Below are positions 25,040-35,787 of a stretch of 64,000 nt of DNA, one piece after another. Source of the stretch: Pisolithus tinctorius (taxonomy: Eukaryota > Basidiomycota > Agaricomycetes > Boletales > Pisolithaceae). The position numbers and the translations under genes were made by a program. The first letter of the stretch is position 1; each line of letters begins with the position of its first letter. Where the stretch lies: NCBI GenBank assembly GCA_024663395.1, contig JANFAH010000035.1:1-64000 (forward strand), read 5' to 3'. The notes beneath the pieces are model-generated. The model saw nothing but the letters and a program-made list of their open reading frames with translations, was not told the DNA's origin and did not search any database.

Positions 25040-27770
25040 AGACCATGTTCGTCATCGTTCTATGCATTGAGGCCACATTTAGAAATGTCAGAAGGATGTT
25101 GGAAAAGTGGCCAAAAGCTGGTGAACACACATTCCAGTGGCATATGATAAGTCTGAGCATGACCACCTGACTTCCTCCAGTCGGGTTTTTGCTAGACCAT
25201 GTTCGCCACCGTTCGTCATGTCTTACACGTCTTTACCAATGGTACAATGACCATCCAAGGTGGTAGAAACCTGACGAACACCTACTGTGATGGTATATGA
25301 TAAGTTTGGTCATGACCGCCTGACCCGCCCCTTTCTATATTTTTGCTACACCATGTTCGCCATTATTCGTCATGTCCTAGACGCCTTTACCATTGTTTGT
25401 AAGACAATTAAAGGTGGTAGAAACCTGACGACCACCTGCAGTGATGGTATATGATAAGTTTGTTCATGACCGCCTGACCCGCCCCTTTCTATATTTTGCT
25501 ACACCATGTTCGCCATTGTTCGTCATGTCCTAAACACCTTTACCATTGTTGGTAAGATAAATAAAGGTGGTAGAAACCTGACGAACACCTGCTGTGATGG
25601 TATATGATAAGTTAGTTTCATGACCGCCGGACCCGCCCCTTTCTATATTTTGCTAGCCCATGGTTCGCCATTGTTCGTCATGTCTTAGACACCTTTACCA
25701 TTGTTGGTAAGACCATTAAAGGTGGTAGCAACCTGACGAACACCTCCTGCGATTGTATATGATAGGTTTGCACATGACCTCCTGACCCGCCCCTTTCTAT
25801 GATTTGCTACACCATGTTCGCCATTGTTCGTCACGTCCTAAACACCTTTACCAGTGTTGGAAAGACCATTCAAGGTGGTAGCAACCCGACGAACACCTGC
25901 TGCGATTGGTATATGATAGGTTTGCACATGACCTCCTGACCCGCCCCTTTCTATATCTTGCTAGAACCATGTTCGCCATTGTTCGTCACATCCTAAACAC
26001 CTTTACCAGTGTTGGCAAGACCATTCAAGGTGGTAGCAACCCGACGAACACCTGCTGCGATGGTATATGATAGGTTTGCACATGACCTCCTGACCCGCCC
26101 CTTTCTATATTTGTTAGACCATGTTCGCCATTGTTCGTCACGTCCTAACACTTTACAGTGTTGGTAAGAACATTCAAGTGGTAGCAACCCGACGAACACC
26201 TGCTGCGTATGGTATATGATAGGTTTGCACATGACCTCCTGACCGCCCCTTTCTATATTTTGCTAGACCCATGTTCGCCATTGTTCGTCAAGTCCTAAAC
26301 ACCTTTACCCAGTGTTGGTAAGACCATTCAAGGTGGTAGAAACCTGCCGAACACCTGCTGTGATGGCATATGATAAGTTTGCACATGACCTCCTGACCCC
26401 ACCTTTCTATATCTTGCTAGACGATGTTCGCCATTGTTCGTCACGTTCCTAAAACACCTTTACCAGTGTTGGAAAGACCATTCAAGGTGGTAGCAACCCG
26501 ACGAACACCTGCTGCGATGGTATATGATAAGTTTGCACATGACCTCCTGACCCGCCCCTTTCTATATCTTGCTAGACCATGTTCGCCATTGTTCGTCACA
26601 TCCTAAACACCTTTACCAGTGTTGGCAAGACCATTCAAGGTGGTAGCAACCCGACGAACACCTGCTGCGATGGTATATGATAGGTTTGCACATGACCTCC
26701 TGACCCGCCCCTTTCTATATTTTGTTAGACCATGTTCGCCATTGTTCGTCACGTCCTAAACACCTTTACCAGTGTTGGTAAGAACATTCAAGGTGGTAGC
26801 AACCCGACGAACACCTGCTGCGATGGTATATGATAGGTTTGCACATGACCTCCTGACCCGCCCCTTTCTATATCTTGCTAGACCATGTTCTCCATTGTTC
26901 GTCATGTCCTAAACACCTTTACCAGTGTTGGTAAGACCATTCAAGGTGGTAGAAACCTGCCGAACACCTGCTGCGATGGCATATGATAAGTTTGCACATG
27001 ACCTCCTGACCCGCCCCTTTCTATATCTTGCTAGACCATGTTCGCCATTGTTCGTCACGTCCTAAACACCTTTACCAGTGTTGGTAAGAACATTCAAGGT
27101 GGTAGCAACCCGACGAACACCTGCTGCGATGGTATAATGATAGGTTTGCACATGACCTCCTGACCCGCCCCTTTCTATATCTTGCTAGACCATGTTCTCC
27201 ATTGTTCGTCATGTCCGAAACACCTTTACCAGTGTTGGTAAGACCATTCAAGGTGGTAGAAACCTGCCGAACACCTGCTGCGATGGCATATGATAAGTTT
27301 GCACATGACCTCCTGACCCCCCCTTTCTATATCTTGCTAGATGATGTTCGCCATTGTTCGTCACGTCCCTAAACACCTTTACCAGTGTTGGTAAGACCAT
27401 TCAAGGTGGTAGCAACCTGACGAACACCTGCTGCGATGGCATATGATAAGTTTGCACATGACCTCCTGACCCGCCCCTTTCTATATTTGCTAGACCATGT
27501 TCGCCATTGTTCGTCATGTCCTAAACACCTTTACCAGTGTTGGTAAGACAATTAAAGGTTGTAGCAACCTGACGAACACCTGCTGTGATTGTATATGATA
27601 AGTTTGCGCATGACCACCTGGCCTGCCCCTGTCTACATTTTGCTAGACCATGTTTGCCATTGTTTGCCATGTCTTAACCACCTTTACCAGTGTTGGAATC
27701 GCTATCCACAGTGGTAGCAACCCGCTGAACTCTGGCTCTGGCGCTATAAGTTAAATTTCGGTATGGCCAC
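25040..27770. repeat. 154-bp satellite array, about 17 units
   Basis: The block CCATGTTCGCCATTGTTCG recurs every 151-156 bp (for example 25351, 25504, 25658, 25812, 25968, 26119). Each unit contains nested inverted repeats: GTTCGTCA with TGACGAAC, CACCTT with AAGGTG, and TTACCAGTG with TTGGTAA between. Units carrying GAAACCTGCCGAACAC recur at intervals of about 2 and 4 units, a sign of higher-order amplification. No coding potential. The flanks fade into diverged half-units from about 24.8 kb. Confidence 0.9.
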
Positions 27771-27873
27771 CTGGCTTCCCCCCTGTTTATATCTTGCTAC
27801 TTGCCCGCTCTTTGATCATCTGTTGACATTCAGTCATAATAACCAGTCGAACTACCACTACATGTCGATTTAT

Positions 27874-28836
27874 CTAAGCATTCTTTTTCATCCCCAAGCC
27901 AGATTGATTTGCAAGTATCACGTACCCCTTCTTGACATTGATGTCGATGACCATGTCCTCCATTCTTTCCATCTTCTGAAGATGCAAACCCAAGTATGCT
28001 GCATCTGCCATGATCATCCGCTGTAATTGGCATAGGTGTACAATCCTAGGGATAGACATTGAAGTGCAACATACATGCATTTCATTGGTGGCTTTGAGAT
28101 GTGAAAAAACATCGGTGACCTTCTGTCCATGCACCTTGCTGATCGCTCTCAAATTCAAGAAAATTGCTTGAACTGAAATACACAAGTCAACGCGCACGGA
28201 ACAAGAATGATGATGCTGGACAATTTAATACCTGTTCGTTGATACCATCCGCTCCGTCCTTGCAACCTTTGGCCAATGATCGGACAATGCCAGGAATCGT
28301 TTTCAGAACGTAGCTACCTCCTCGCTATCGAGTGTGATTTGAGTTTGTGTATTGGTCGAGGTGAGCGGTTGGGCAATGTTAGATGGACCAGGCATCGGAG
28401 AAACCTCCCGCATTCCTTCAGGCAGTGTTCTGGCCGATGGTGCGCTTCCTTGGACTGACTGTCACGTTGATCATATCGAAATCATGGGCAAGCACCGTTT
28501 GAGGGTGCACGAGGATTTCTGGCTTTGCAGGAGCTGTGTGGTAATGAATTCTTTCGTCGTCGCCACCCCCCTTTCCCTTTCTGCTCCCTCCAGGATCCCT
28601 CCCAGATCGCTGGTTCACAGGTGGAATGTCACCATGGGTAGCCATTTCATCATCCCCCGCAGCCACTGGAAACGGTGTGGATCTAGGCTCTCATTAACAA
28701 CGCTAGCACCTTGGCAAAATGATTCCAAGGGGAAGTCGACTTGTGATTCGATCATGTCTGAATCCAGCGGCGGAGACCAATGGGCTATCGTGAATGAAAG
28801 CGGTATATTCATATGTGTTTCCACAGCAGAGTACAA
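27874..28836 (-). pseudogene. Unrecognised degraded gene beside copy C
   Basis: Reading leftward, coding-like text includes a piece with SPPLDSDMIESQVDFPLESF (28836-28700), then MATHGDIPPVNQ (28645 on) with a Gly/Lys-rich stretch, then a Ser/Thr/Pro stretch, KRFLALSDHWPKVARTERM (near 28270), and after a 55-60 bp intron VHGQKVTDVFSHLKATNE. A last exon ends at TAG 27874. Frame changes occur near 28660 and 28420, and a TGA (near 28300) would be CGA in the restored frame. It may be an independent gene or the far 3-prime part of copy C. No family recognised. Confidence 0.35.
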
Positions 28837-28847
28837 AGCAATCGATA

Positions 28848-30144
28848 TTAATTACTTACGGGGAGAGGTCGACCAATCATCTGTAGCAAATCCTGACTAA
28901 AACCTATAGGCTGGTCGCCTTCCCTGTCGGGACGTGCAGCAGGAGGGTTTGGAGATGGTCTTTTCCGTTGGCCACCCTCTTCTTCGTTGCTGCCCTCTGA
29001 CAGCCGCCGCTTCTGTGTCACAGCCAGCTGACATCGGATTGTGAGGTTCAGTGACGCCTGATGAGATGAAACACACTTGCCTGGTTTGGAGGAGGGGGGA
29101 CATCGGAGTCCTGTTCCCCACCTCCATCATTTTTCCCCATATCGTTGCTGCCCTCGCTGCCCTCTTCTTCATTCTCATTGCGTCCTTCCCCCCCCATTGC
29201 CCCCTTCCCCTCCATGATCCTCATTCCCACCGATCTCAGCATTCGTATCATCTCCATGTGCCATGTCCTGGTCCACATCGCTCATGTTCTTTGGATCTAT
29301 CTCCCCATCCGATCCCCCAGCATCTGTGCCCTTTTCTTCATCCTTGGAACCAAGCCCCTCGTCCCATTCCACCCACTGAGATACTATCGATGTAATCAAT
29401 GTAATGTCAGAATAAATGTCATTGGATTGGAAATGTCACTCACTCCAAAGTGGGTCCAGTTCTTGTGAATACCAATCGACCACCTCGTCCCACATCTTCG
29501 GAAGGTCTTCATCAGGAACCGAATCTACCTCCCAATCATATTCCTCCCCAATGAAACAATCTGGGATCCAATCGCGATAACGACCCCAGTCCATTTCTGA
29601 TGAGTGTATCAGACACCTGGATGATAAATGAAACCTGTATGATGACTCACCGAAGGAATCTACCAATCTCTCAAGATTGGTCGGGCAATGTGCCCTGAAA
29701 TTGTTTACCGACTCGGGATCATGCCGGCCGATGAGGTATTCTGTCACCAGGAATTCCTCGAAGCTGGGACAGCGATGTGTTGGAATATCTTCTTCTTTCA
29801 TACCGATGCTTGGGCGGATGAGGGCTTCGATGATGTTGTCCAGATGGACGATGTTTCTCAGGAGAGTGGGGCGGAAATTCGCATACGGTTTGCTTTGAGC
29901 CTTTTGGAAATGCAGATGTAATCGCATGAGGAGGTAATACCTCCATAAAAAACAATTTTATGAAGGTGAAATAGCGCCCGGGGAGCAATACACGGTCTTC
30001 AGTGATCTTGAGGTAGAGATTCGTGGACGTGACCTTCACCATGGTCTCCTCGGGATCTGCATATTCCACCTTGTATATGATCTGCTTGATGTAATCGATC
30101 TGCAGCGGTGTTGGGAGTGATTGTTGCCAGTAGTAGTCCGACAT
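28848..30144 (-). pseudogene. Paralog 4 (MSDYYW type, copy C), frameshifted
   Basis: ATG at 30144 (MSDYYWQQSLPTP). A T6 run near 29945-29950 breaks the frame just before the YYLL helix; one base fewer would restore it. Then come RCPSFEEFLVTEYLIGRHD, the GTGAGT intron, MDWGRYRDWIP, the GTGAGT intron and ISQWVEWDE, followed by a long acidic tail. A G8 run near 29183 breaks the frame again before GSNDMG...PPPPNQ. An intron with GC donor (GCAAGT, 29080-29028, 53 bp) precedes a basic tail (TQKRRLSEG...), with TAA at 28850-28848. Both breaks are in homopolymers, so they may be assembly errors and this copy may be functional. Confidence 0.6.
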
Positions 30145-30838
30145 GTCGTTGAGATCGATCTCGAATCAGGCTGAATGATAAGGATGAAGATGAAATTTGT
30201 AGCAACACAGCATATCGCCTAAATCGGTCCCACCTTAATGAGGCCTTTGATCGGTAGCACGTGTATCGTATATTTCTGTCAACCGAAGACCGATCGATGA
30301 CATGTGGTGGATTAACCGCATCTTCTCCTCTCATGCGCAGCCCATTTCAATGGCAATAGCTGCATAGTGATAGTAGCTTCTGGAGTCGTTGCAAGTGCCA
30401 GTGGAATGTGAAACACCATAAATCCCACCTCCTTGTCGATTGCACGACAGACCCCATGACTGCCAAACTTCAAATAGCATACAATGCATGTTGCTGTTGC
30501 TTCGGGTTGTGCCAGCATCTGATCTAGTGTATTCATCGTAGTGTGATGGGACTGGGACATGATGTTTCATTGGTCGAGTAGCTTCGCTGAATGGGAATGG
30601 AAACACTTGTAAATCTCTAGTCTAATGAATGGAGACCACCAGTTCCAGGAAAATCTCAGGGGGAAATCCCAGCACTTCTGGCAGCAGCATTTACTTGTAC
30701 ATGTACATGTGCAGAACACCCTATAAAGGCCATTATTATTTGACGCCTATGATCCCACTTCTGTGTCTGATGGACAATAGATGGAGACGTCTACCAAGTA
30801 CATTGATATATATACGTACAAGTGATATCTTTAATGCC

Positions 30839-31867
30839 TTAGACATCCATCGAAGAGCGGTCAGATCCAGAGGGCGATGGCATGGGGGACTTATGCTTAT
30901 GTTTATCTTTCAGCCTCTGAGAGGCTCTGCGCTCATTCACAGTCCCTCCCGCTCGTCTCTTGCCCTTATCACGTCCCTTGCCCTTGCTACGCACCCCACC
31001 ACTGCGATGGCCTCCTCCAATGCTATCATCTCCCTCTCCCTGCGCCTTTCCCTTGCCTTTATCTGCAGCGCTGCCTTGTAGATGTTCTTTGTACGTGTAT
31101 CCGACTGTTTCGAGTTAGAATTCAGTAGATGGGGAAGGAAAGTATCCCTGTGCTTACAGTCAGGGTCCTCATCCTCCACTGGATCATAGAAGTCCACCAT
31201 CACGTCGATCAGTTTCCTTGCCACATCCACAGTCTTCATCTTCTCATCCATTTCGAACTGAGTCCGGCTCCCATACCACATCTCGCCCAGGGTGTGCTCA
31301 TGGCGAACCCAGTCTGTGGTATAAGTATGTGAATGGCAGCAAAAGGTTACAAGGAAATCGAAACACTTACCAACCTCTGCAATGCTGGCGCGGTTGATGT
31401 TGTGGTCGTTGTTGCGTCTATAATTCCTCACCTGGGCTGGTTCATGGCGCCGCACGAAATATTCTATCAATAAGTAGTTGTCAAATGTCGGACTGCGCCA
31501 ATCGAGTGTGCGATCTGTGCGTTTGACTTTCTTCGCCTCCACAACTACTTGAACGAAAACCCTGTTCATATATGCGAGGATCATGGTCAGATTCTCCACC
31601 AGCGGCTCTTCCACCTGCACCTCCCCCTTCTTCTTGAAGCGAAGCACCAGCCGGATCGCCTTTTTCTCTCCAGGTGAAAGCCTGAATAGGCTCATAGTAG
31701 TGATGGGGGAGCTCCACGATGACTTTATCGTCAGCATGGGTGACCTGGCATGGCCAGATGGTCCCTTCGGAGCCTCCTTCAGCCAACCTGACATGTCGAT
31801 CTTTTTTCAACAAGGCTTTGAGATTGTGGATGAATCCGAGGGAAGACGGGTAGTACTGGGTAGCCAT
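30839..31867 (-). pseudogene. Paralog 5 (MATQY type), one homopolymer frameshift
   Basis: ATG at 31867 gives MATQYYPSSLGFIHNLK. An A5 run near 31670 (four in the plus-strand paralog) breaks the frame at WRE-K-AIRLVLRF; otherwise the gene reads through DWRSPTFDNYLLIEY and RHEPAQV, a GTAAGT intron, TLGEMWYGSRTQFEMDEK, and a second GTAAGC intron to FGYTYKEHLQG. It ends in a Lys/Arg/Gly-rich tail (TAA at 30841-30839) that looks like a nuclear or nucleic-acid-binding tail. Together with copy C it forms a pair that mirrors paralogs 1 and 2 in inverted orientation. The single lesion makes an assembly error possible. Confidence 0.6.
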
Positions 31868-32219
31868 GGTAGTAGTCAAGATCAATTACATAATCTATCT
31901 TGTAAATGTAACTCCATCATTGATCGCTTATGTAAGTGGAATGTAAGGCAAATAGTGCATGTCATGCACCATATACATACAGTGAGACTGACCATGTCCA
32001 AGGCACGAAGACTCCATGTCCTGATAGATACTGTAATGGACCAGTTTATAAAACTGATCACAAGGTGGGCAGGTCAGCCCTCGTGCCAAATACAGTAGTA
32101 TACCTGTTCAGCACCATTACCATCGATTCCCCCTGTAAAGTGGTCGGGCAGACTATCCAAAGTGTTGAAGGCTATGGAACACCGATCGGTTTCAGCATGA
32201 CCACCTGACTTCCCGCTGT

Positions 32220-34095
32220 AGATACTTTGCTGGACCATGGGTTTACCACGACATCATTCAGACAGAATAAGGTGGTAGAAGCCTTGAAAACACCTTTCAG
32301 TATGGCCACCCGACTTCCCCCAGTCTACATTTCGCTAGACCATGTTCGTCATTGTTCGGCATGTCACCACAACCTTTACCGATGTTAGTAAGACTGCCTA
32401 AGGTGGTGGAAGCATGGCGAACACAGGTTCTGGTGGTATATGATAAGTTTCAGTATGACCACCCGACTTCCTCCTCTCCATATATTTGTTCTTCGTTGTT
32501 CTGCACATCTTAACCTCACTTACCAATGTTACAGGGTGATTTCAATATGGGGAAATCCTGGAGAACACAGTATTTAGTGGTATATGATAAGTTTCGGTAT
32601 GTCGACCTGACCTCCCCCTGTCTATATTTTGCTAGGCGATGGTAGCCATTGTTCGTCATGTCTTGACCACCTTTACCGATGTCAGTAAGACCATCCACAG
32701 TGGTAGAAATCCGACGAACACTGACTCTGACAGTATATGATAAGTTTGCACATGACCACCTGACCTCCCCCAGTCTATATTTTGCTAAGCAATGTTCTCC
32801 ATTGTCTGCCATGTCTTAACCACATTTACCAGTGTCAGAAAGGCTATCCAAGATGTAGCAACCTGAAAAATGCTTTCTCTGATGGTACATGATAAATTTG
32901 AGTATGACCACCTGAACCCTCCCCCCCCCCCCCCTTTCTATATTTTGCTAGGTGATGTTCGCCATTGTTCGTCATGTCTTAACCACCTTTACCAATGTAG
33001 GTAAGACTATCTACAGTGGTAGAAACCTGACGAACACTGGGTCTGATGGTACATGATAAATTTGAGCATGTCCACCCGACTTCCCCCAGTCTTTTTTTTT
33101 GCTAGACCACATTCTCCACGGTTCCCCATCTCTTAAACCACTTTACCAATGTTCCCAAGACTATCTACAGTGGTAGGAACCTGACGAACGCTTGTGTCAA
33201 TGGTATATGATAAGTTTGTGCATGACCACCTGACCCCCCCCTGTTTATATTTTGTTAGACCATGTTCGTCATTGTTCGTCATGTCTTGACCACCTTTATC
33301 AATGTCAGTAAGACCATCCAAAGTGGTAGAAATCCGACGAACACTGACTCTGACGGTATATGATAAGTTTGCGCATGACCACCTGACCTCCCCCAGTCTA
33401 TATTTTGCTAGGCGATGTTCTCCATTGTCTGCCATGTCTTAACCACATTTACCAGTGTCAGCAAGGCTATCCACGATGTAGCAACCTGACAAATGCTTTC
33501 TCTGATGGTATATGATAAATTTGAGTATGACCACCTGAACCCTCCCCCCCCCCCCCCCCTTTCTATATTTTGCTAGGTGATGTTCGCCATTGTTCGTCAT
33601 GTCTTAACCACCTTTACCAATGTAGGTAAGACTATCTACAGTGGTAGAAACCAGACGAACACTGGGTCCGATGGTACATGATAAATTTGAGTATGTCCAC
33701 CTGACTTCCCCCACTCTTTTTTTTGCTAGACCACATTCTCCACTGTTCCCCATCTCTTAAACCCCTTTACCAATGTTCTCAAGACTATCCACAGTGGTAG
33801 GAACCTGATGAGCACTTGTGTCAATGGTATATGATAAGTTTGTGCATGACCACCTGACCTCCCCCAGTCTATATTTTGCTAGGCGATGTTCGCCATTGTC
33901 CGCCATGTCTTAACCACATTTACCAGTGTCAGCAAGGCTATCCACGATGTAGCAACCTGACAAATGCTTTCTCTGATGGTATATGATAAATTTGAGTATG
34001 ACCACCTGACCCCTCCCCCCTTTCTATATTTTGCTAGACCATGTTCCTTGTTGTTCAGCATGTCTCACCCACATTTACTGATGTAATTAAGGCCA
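32220..34095. repeat. Second array of the 154-bp satellite, 623-bp higher-order repeat
   Basis: About twelve units of the same satellite as at 25-27.8 kb, more diverged from one another. The stretch from CGACGAACACTGACTCTGAC at 32712 recurs at 33335, a distance of 623 bp (four units), and the intervening sequence is nearly identical in both copies, including long C-runs (about 14 and 17 C, near 32920 and 33550). A further partial repeat starts near 33.9 kb. Confidence 0.85.
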
Positions 34096-34101
34096 TCTAA
34101 A

Positions 34102-35636
34102 TCATGTGGATCCAGTTTGCTGCTTTTGTCCATGATGCATTCTGCCTATTATGCCTACATGTGTTTTCCATGTCATAATCCATGTAGAGGGGCCAGGTGC
34201 GATGGTGCTGATGGTCTGGAAAATCTTTGAAATATCACATACTAGTGCATGATCACCCTGCTGCTCTTTATTCAGTTCTACCACAGCATCTGACGCTACC
34301 AATGCAGCATTTAGCCTCCTGATCATCACCCTGGCCTCTTCCAATTCCTTTCTTTCTGTTCAATGGCTGGCATTTGTTCGGGTCAGGGTTCTACAGCCAA
34401 GAAAGAGCCTACATCATATGTAACACTCTCTGCCTTCTGCAAAACAGAGGGAGCATCGATAATACACATATGACTTCTGTGCCTGTTGGATCAGGTCACT
34501 GGTCATATGATTTTGTAGAACAGTTTCAACCTCCTGTCTCTGCCTGTTCTGTGCTGCTCTGACCTCCTCCCACATACTCATCATAACCTCACCATTTCCC
34601 ACCACACCACCCTCATTTCCCCTGCATATCGGAATGCACAGGACACACACCTGAATATCCTGCAGTGAGAGACCTGTCCCATTTAGGACTTCCTTTGCGA
34701 TGTCCAAGGGTCTGGTGCTTCCCTTTGCGAGTTTCTGTAAACAACTGCAGTGGAACCAATTTTTGCAGGTTCGACAATACCGTTGTTCAGCTTTGTCTGG
34801 GTTATATGGTTTTTCACAGACAGAGCAAGCATGGAAGGGGCCCTGATGGGGTGTAGTTTATGTCAGGAGTTTTTCAAAAATCAGTGTCATGCCATTCATC
34901 CATACCTGGATGACTTGTTTACCATGTGTGCTCATGGTCCACCGTGTATACATATCCTTGGGTCCTATCAGAGGACCAAAACACCTTTCTGCACTGAAAG
35001 ATGTGATGTCTGCTGGCGCTATGCTCTCCATGAGCTTCCAAGCTGTATACAAAATTCAGGGATGACTTACACATGATGGCCTCTGGTTCAATGATGTCAT
35101 TGTGGTCCGATAGAACCAGCTCATTGTTGCCAATGTATTTTCTCATGCTTTTTGTGAGTGAGTCAAAGATACAAGGAACTCGACAACAGCCAGCTCACTT
35201 TTTGTCTCCTATATCGCTCCTGCTGTAGTACCACTGCACTTCAACCCATGCCTTCTGTATTGCATGTCAGAAGGGTGAACACCCACATGGCACTGGAAAT
35301 CTCTTACATTACTTCTCTTCAACCGTTGGACTCTGATGTCCTTGATCACAGCATACCACAGGCTGCCATCGTCGCCATTTACAAAGATGCTAATTAAAGT
35401 TTCCATCAGCGAACGACATGCCCAGCCAGTCTTTTCTTACTTATCACCCCTTTGGAAGGTGTGGGTCATGTGTTCTGGAACTTCCTCCCTTCCATCCAGG
35501 ATGTCTTCACCTGCACCGGTGAGGTTCGTCACTGGCTGGATGAGCTTAAATGACTGCTAGTGTCTAATCGAGACCTACCACTTAGCTTGGAGGATGATGG
35601 AAGGGAAAGAAAGGTCTTGTTGGATGGAGGGGCCAT
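34102..35636 (-). CDS. BAH-PHD chromatin reader protein
   Basis: ATG at 35636 (MAPPSNKTF). A 43-bp or so intron, an acidic exon and an intron lead to the BAH part: VNGDDGSLWYAVIKDIRVQ, then VQWYYSRSDIGDKK, then NNELVLSDHNDIIEPEAIM, then RKVFWSS. A PHD finger follows: CSVCEKPYNPD, YCRTCKNWFHCSCL, and VCVLCIPIC supply the C4HC3 ligands. The C-terminus is charged and helical, ending at TGA 34102. The join between the BAH and PHD parts (near 34.97-34.84 kb) is unresolved: a GTATAC donor would keep the frame. BAH and PHD domains bind nucleosomes and methylated histone tails, so a chromatin role is likely. It diverges from the Ulp1-like gene. Confidence 0.65.
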
Positions 35637-35787
35637 GTTGGGTTGAGAGGCGAAGTAAAAAGTCGGAGGGTAACCCGTGACGTCGCTTGCAATTCTCGGT
35701 TAGCCAGGGCGGACCCTGAAAATTTTTCTTTGGGTTTGGCGCGGCATTACGTGTTTGGGATCGGCAAAGAACCAACATTCCACCGCC
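35637..35787. promoter_or_regulatory. Shared divergent promoter region (BAH-PHD / Ulp1-like)
   Basis: Only 151 bp separate the two start codons (35636 on minus, 35788 on plus). No TATA box stands out. The short spacing makes coordinated expression plausible. Confidence 0.4.

Noticed and set aside
30312..30606. Small minus-strand open frame of 82 codons
   Set aside because: It has no motif, no splice partner and lies in the spacer between copy C and the MATQY copy; support is too weak for a gene.
32516..33435. Similar open frames of about 100 codons on the minus strand in the satellite
   Set aside because: They are copies of the satellite unit, lack splice signals and break in other units.
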